Assembly (NCBI RefSeq): GCF_004766125.1
Contig: NZ_SJSA01000001.1
Coordinates: 1,922,001 to 1,986,000 of the forward strand
Origin: Duncaniella freteri
Lineage (GTDB): Bacteria; Bacteroidota; Bacteroidia; Bacteroidales; Muribaculaceae
DNA length: 64,000 bases
Direction of reading: 5' to 3'
The translations under genes and the position numbers were made by a program. The notes below the pieces were generated by a model, which was given only the letters and a program-made list of their open reading frames with translations, was not told the origin of the DNA and searched no databases. Below, piece after piece: positions 60,805 through 64,000 of the stretch (within the stretch, counting starts at the first letter, position 1; the number at the start of each line of letters is the position of its first letter).

Positions 60805-63800
60805 GTTGCAGACAATGCGCGACAATATCAATGCCATACGCTGTGCGTTTCAGATTGGTGTTGAAAAGCGCGCTCCCGACCCCATAGAGAGGGTTGTACT
60901 CGGCAGGTACTCCGGCTTCGGCGGGTTGAAATGTATCCTAAACGATGCCAACGAGCTTGCCGATGCCGCCAAGTGGAGCAAGTCGGATATAGAGCTGTTC
61001 GCGCCGACGGTGGAACTGCGCCGTATGATTCATGATTACAGCCACAATGACAGGGAGTTTGCGGAGTATATGGATTCTCTGAAAGCCTCGGTGCTGACAG
61101 CATTCTATACGCCTCAGCCTGTTGTTGACTCCATTTCCGATGCGCTGAAAGACGCCGGGGTCGATGTCAAAAGATTTCTTGAACCGTCTGCGGGACAGGG
61201 TGCTTTTATAGACTCTTTCCTGCGGAATGACAGATACCCCGGTACCGAAGTGCTTGCCTATGAGAAGGATTTGCTCACCGGTAAAATCCTGTCAGCCCTG
61301 CACCCGTCAATCCTGACCCGCATAGAGGGCTTCGAGAAGATAGAGCGTGATTTCAACGGTTACTTTGACGTGGCAGCATCCAATGTTCCTTTCGGTGATT
61401 TTGCTGTGGCAGACCCGGCGTATGCTGTGAGCAATGAGATAGCCTTCCGTCAATCAACAAAGACGATACACAATTACTTCTTTCTCAAGGCACTCGATCA
61501 AGTGCGTGAGGGTGGATTGGTTGCCTTCATCGCATCGCAAGGTGTTATGAACGCCGCCTCTCCCTTCGTGAGGATGGAGCTTGTGAAACGCGCCAATCTT
61601 GTGACCGCGTTGCGACTGCCCAATAACACTTTCAGCGACAATGCCGGAACTGATGTAGGAAGTGACCTTATTATATTGCAAAAGCATTCAACAAAGAAGG
61701 CACTCTCTGCTGATGAAGAATTTTTCATTCAGTCGGTTATTGACCGTGGTACGAAAGTTCCGGGCAACAAGTTCTTTCAGGCGTTTCCGCAGAATGTAAT
61801 CTGTACCGATGCAAAGGTGGGCACTGACCAATATGGCAAACCAGCTATCGTGTACCACCATGATGGCGGCATCGATGGCATTGCCGAGGACTTGCGAAAG
61901 GCACTTGACGAGTCGTTGCATCTACGCCTTAATATAGAACTGTATAATTCCAACGGTATCAAACCGCCTACGCCTGACCCGGTTACTCCAACTCCTGCGC
62001 CTAAACAGGAGGTTAAGGCGGAAAAGAAGTCAAGCCTCACCAATACACCTATGATGCAACAGTATCAGGAGATGAAAAAGAAACATCCCGATGCTGTATT
62101 GCTATTCAGAGTGGGCGATTTCTATGAGATTTTTGGCGAGGATGCGGTAAAAGCGTCGGCGATTTTAGGTATTACACTGACTCGCAGAGCCAACGGCAGT
62201 GACAAATATATTGAGCTTGCCGGATTTCCGCATCATGCGCTCGACACCTACCTGCCCAAGCTCGTAAGAGCCGGACAACGTGTGGCAATATGTGAGCAGC
62301 TCGAAGACCCGAAGCTGACAAAGACAGCCAAGCAAAAAGCTGTCGAGATTGTCACGCCCAATGCCGAAACTCAGAAGGTTGAGCAATCCGATAATGTGCC
62401 TTCGGATTCCATTCCGCAACAGACGAAGGAAATCGAAACCGACGGCGGCCCGGATTACTCCGACAATCCCGACCCGCGTCTGTTTGCCTATAACCTTTTC
62501 GGAGAACTGGAGCCGAGGGACGCGCCAAAACACCAGCGTCTCGCCGTGCCAAAGAAAGAGAAGGAGGAAAAGCCGGTCGAAAAGCCGAAACCGTGGGCTG
62601 ATGCCAAACCGTTGCCGACAAATAAATTCCGACCGCTTACTGAAAAGGAGCTGGAATTTTACGGTTCTCTGAACTGGGACGATAATCCGCCTATCAACGG
62701 GTTCTACGAGGCTATGATGTCAATCGCATACGCCCAGCTTGCGGAGCGTGAGCGTCAGGCGGCTGAAAAAGAAGCCGACAAGGATTATAAATCCGAAACT
62801 ATCGTCGAGGGTGGCACTGTAATCGAGAAAACCGAAGGCTACTTCATTCCCGGCAGACAGCCAAGAGTGGCGGCACAGCAGCCGGAGAAAACCGAGGTCG
62901 ATATGTCGCCCCGTCCTTTCTCGGAGGATATTCAGTTCTTTCACCACAACGGCAGTATGGTGGTGCAGGACGGTCTTGTGGGCTTCCTCTCGGAAGTACG
63001 CAAGAACAGCGCGACATTCAATCCGTTGGAGTTGAAACCGGAACAGGCGAAACGCGCCATGCTCTATGTCACTCTGTCGGAAACGTATCAGCAACTCTAC
63101 AACTATGAAGCTGAGACACATGAACCGTCGGAACATCTGCGCGAACACCTCAATCAGTATTATGATGAGTTTGTGGAGAAATATGGCAACCTCAATGAGA
63201 AAAAGAATGTAAGATTTATTCTCATGGATGCCAATGGCAGGGACGCATTGGCACTGGAGCGGGGCGAGAACGGTCGGTTTGTCAAGGCTGATATTTTCGA
63301 CCATCCGGTCTCATTCGCCGTTGACGAGGTTACTTCGGTTGATACCCCGCTGGAGGCACTGACCGCATCGCTCAATAAATACGGTGTCGTCAACCTTGAA
63401 TATATGTCATCGCTTGTGGATATGGATGAGGATTCATTGGTAGATAACCTCGAAGGTCACATATATTATAATCCGCTTGTCAGCAGCTATGAGGTCAGAG
63501 ACCGTTTCATTGCCGGAAATGTAGTGGCAAAAGCCGATAATGTCAGGGCATGGATTAACCATGAGGAAGAACGGATAAAGGACTTCCCCGGATATGACGG
63601 TGTAGAACCATTTATCGCCATGTCGAAAGATTCGCTCAAAGCGTTGGAGGATTCCCGACCCCGCCGCATAGAGTTTGACGAGCTGGACTTCAACTTCGGT
63701 GAGCGATGGATACCGACCGGCATCTACTCCGCCTATATGTCGTACCTCTACCATACCGATGTTAAGATTGCATATTCTGCCTCTATGGATGAATACTCGG

Positions 63801-64000
63801 CAGAGGCGAGTCGCAAGAATGTGACCATCTGGGAGGAATTCTGCGTAAGGGGTCACTATCGCACCTACGACGGCATGAACCTGTTGAAGCACGCTCTGCA
63901 CAATACTGTCCCCGACATAAAGAAATCAATCGGCAAGGACGATAACGGCAACGACATAAAAGTGCCGGACAGCGAGGCTATCCAACTTGCCAATACAAAG
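60791..64000 (+). CDS. Giant methyltransferase/helicase-type protein, N-terminal 1,070 codons
   Basis: The frame is open to the right edge. The ATG at 60791 overlaps the DUF1896 gene by 14 bases and begins [20 protein letters not shown], as in this family. Residues about 129-139 ([11 protein letters not shown]) are the AdoMet-binding motif I and about 194-203 ([10 protein letters not shown]) motif IV of an N6-adenine methyltransferase-like domain, with NVPF in place of NPPY/F. Residues about 417-515 are a MutS domain I. More than 400 further residues are not recognised. Related Bacteroidales element proteins carry a helicase downstream, which would lie outside the window. A role in protecting the transferred DNA is possible. 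Confidence 0.78.
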   Translation, partial: MAYNKLQTMRDNINAIRCAFQIGVEKRAPDPIERVVLGRYSGFGGLKCILNDANELADAAKWSKSDIELFAPTVELRRMIHDYSHNDREFAEYMDSLKASVLTAFYTPQPVVDSISDALKDAGVDVKRFLEPSAGQGAFIDSFLRNDRYPGTEVLAYEKDLLTGKILSALHPSILTRIEGFEKIERDFNGYFDVAASNVPFGDFAVADPAYAVSNEIAFRQSTKTIHNYFFLKALDQVREGGLVAFIASQGVMNAASPFVRMELVKRANLVTALRLPNNTFSDNAGTDVGSDLIILQKHSTKKALSADEEFFIQSVIDRGTKVPGNKFFQAFPQNVICTDAKVGTDQYGKPAIVYHHDGGIDGIAEDLRKALDESLHLRLNIELYNSNGIKPPTPDPVTPTPAPKQEVKAEKKSSLTNTPMMQQYQEMKKKHPDAVLLFRVGDFYEIFGEDAVKASAILGITLTRRANGSDKYIELAGFPHHALDTYLPKLVRAGQRVAICEQLEDPKLTKTAKQKAVEIVTPNAETQKVEQSDNVPSDSIPQQTKEIETDGGPDYSDNPDPRLFAYNLFGELEPRDAPKHQRLAVPKKEKEEKPVEKPKPWADAKPLPTNKFRPLTEKELEFYGSLNWDDNPPINGFYEAMMSIAYAQLAERERQAAEKEADKDYKSETIVEGGTVIEKTEGYFIPGRQPRVAAQQPEKTEVDMSPRPFSEDIQFFHHNGSMVVQDGLVGFLSEVRKNSATFNPLELKPEQAKRAMLYVTLSETYQQLYNYEAETHEPSEHLREHLNQYYDEFVEKYGNLNEKKNVRFILMDANGRDALALERGENGRFVKADIFDHPVSFAVDEVTSVDTPLEALTASLNKYGVVNLEYMSSLVDMDEDSLVDNLEGHIYYNPLVSSYEVRDRFIAGNVVAKADNVRAWINHEEERIKDFPGYDGVEPFIAMSKDSLKALEDSRPRRIEFDELDFNFGERWIPTGIYSAYMSYLYHTDVKIAYSASMDEYSAEASRKNVTIWEEFCVRGHYRTYDGMNLLKHALHNTVPDIKKSIGKDDNGNDIKVPDSEAIQLANTK

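Overview
The window looks like a chromosomal segment of a gut Bacteroidales bacterium, probably of the Muribaculaceae or a close relative. The evidence is Bacteroidetes-type promoters (TTTG, about 20 bp, then TAnnTTTG) ahead of several genes, a CTnDOT-type conjugation operon (traA to traQ with mobABC), RteB-like regulator pieces, a regulatory-domain TonB receptor, and PcfJ/PcfK genes typical of Bacteroidales elements. Genus cannot be told from the sequence alone. I saw no rRNA, tRNA or CRISPR array.

Bases 1-9,600 are ordinary chromosome on the plus strand: the end of a PEP/pyruvate-binding protein, a TM2 protein, an orphan Vsr endonuclease, an unknown protein, a cluster of surE, a PBP4-type DD-carboxypeptidase, an unknown acidic protein, rsmI and a coiled-coil lipoprotein, then a type I pullulanase closed by a perfect 20-bp hairpin.

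Bases 9,600-23,050 hold a phosphate-acquisition island between broken mobile-element genes. On its left are a tyrosine recombinase with two in-frame stops and the receiver half of an RteB-like regulator; on its right are the Fis-type C-terminus of such a regulator, in the opposite orientation, and a second truncated integrase. Between them are a secreted metallophosphatase and TonB receptor (minus strand) and, divergently, a PhoB/PhoR-like two-component pair, methylglyoxal synthase, a Pit-type phosphate transporter, a helical accessory protein and an OprP-like porin. Together these could free phosphate from esters outside the cell, bring it across both membranes, recover it from triose phosphate, and sense its shortage.

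Bases 23,050-33,000 start with a long non-coding stretch, then a promoter-driven three-gene cluster (AAA ATPase, RloB-like TOPRIM protein, SIR2-like protein) that resembles an anti-phage system. A structured non-coding region with a 194-base inverted repeat follows, then small element genes with pcfK and pcfJ, and an RX4H HEPN-type gene cut in two by a complete 1,369-bp insertion sequence.

Bases 33,000-53,000 are the tra operon on the minus strand. It is broken: about 8.3 kb of another mobilizable element (Crp-like regulator, lipoprotein, relaxase, MobC-like protein, primase, frameshifted RepA-like ATPase, two helix-turn-helix proteins, C-terminal half of an integrase) has replaced nearly all of traF and the 5' half of traG. 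Bases 53,000-64,000 run the other way: an oriT-like region, mobA, mobB, and mobC (coupling protein) interrupted by a group II intron with its own reverse transcriptase, a DUF1896 protein, and the first 1,070 codons of a giant methyltransferase-like protein containing a MutS domain I. The tra apparatus looks unable to support transfer by itself, while the mob genes may still allow transfer with outside help.
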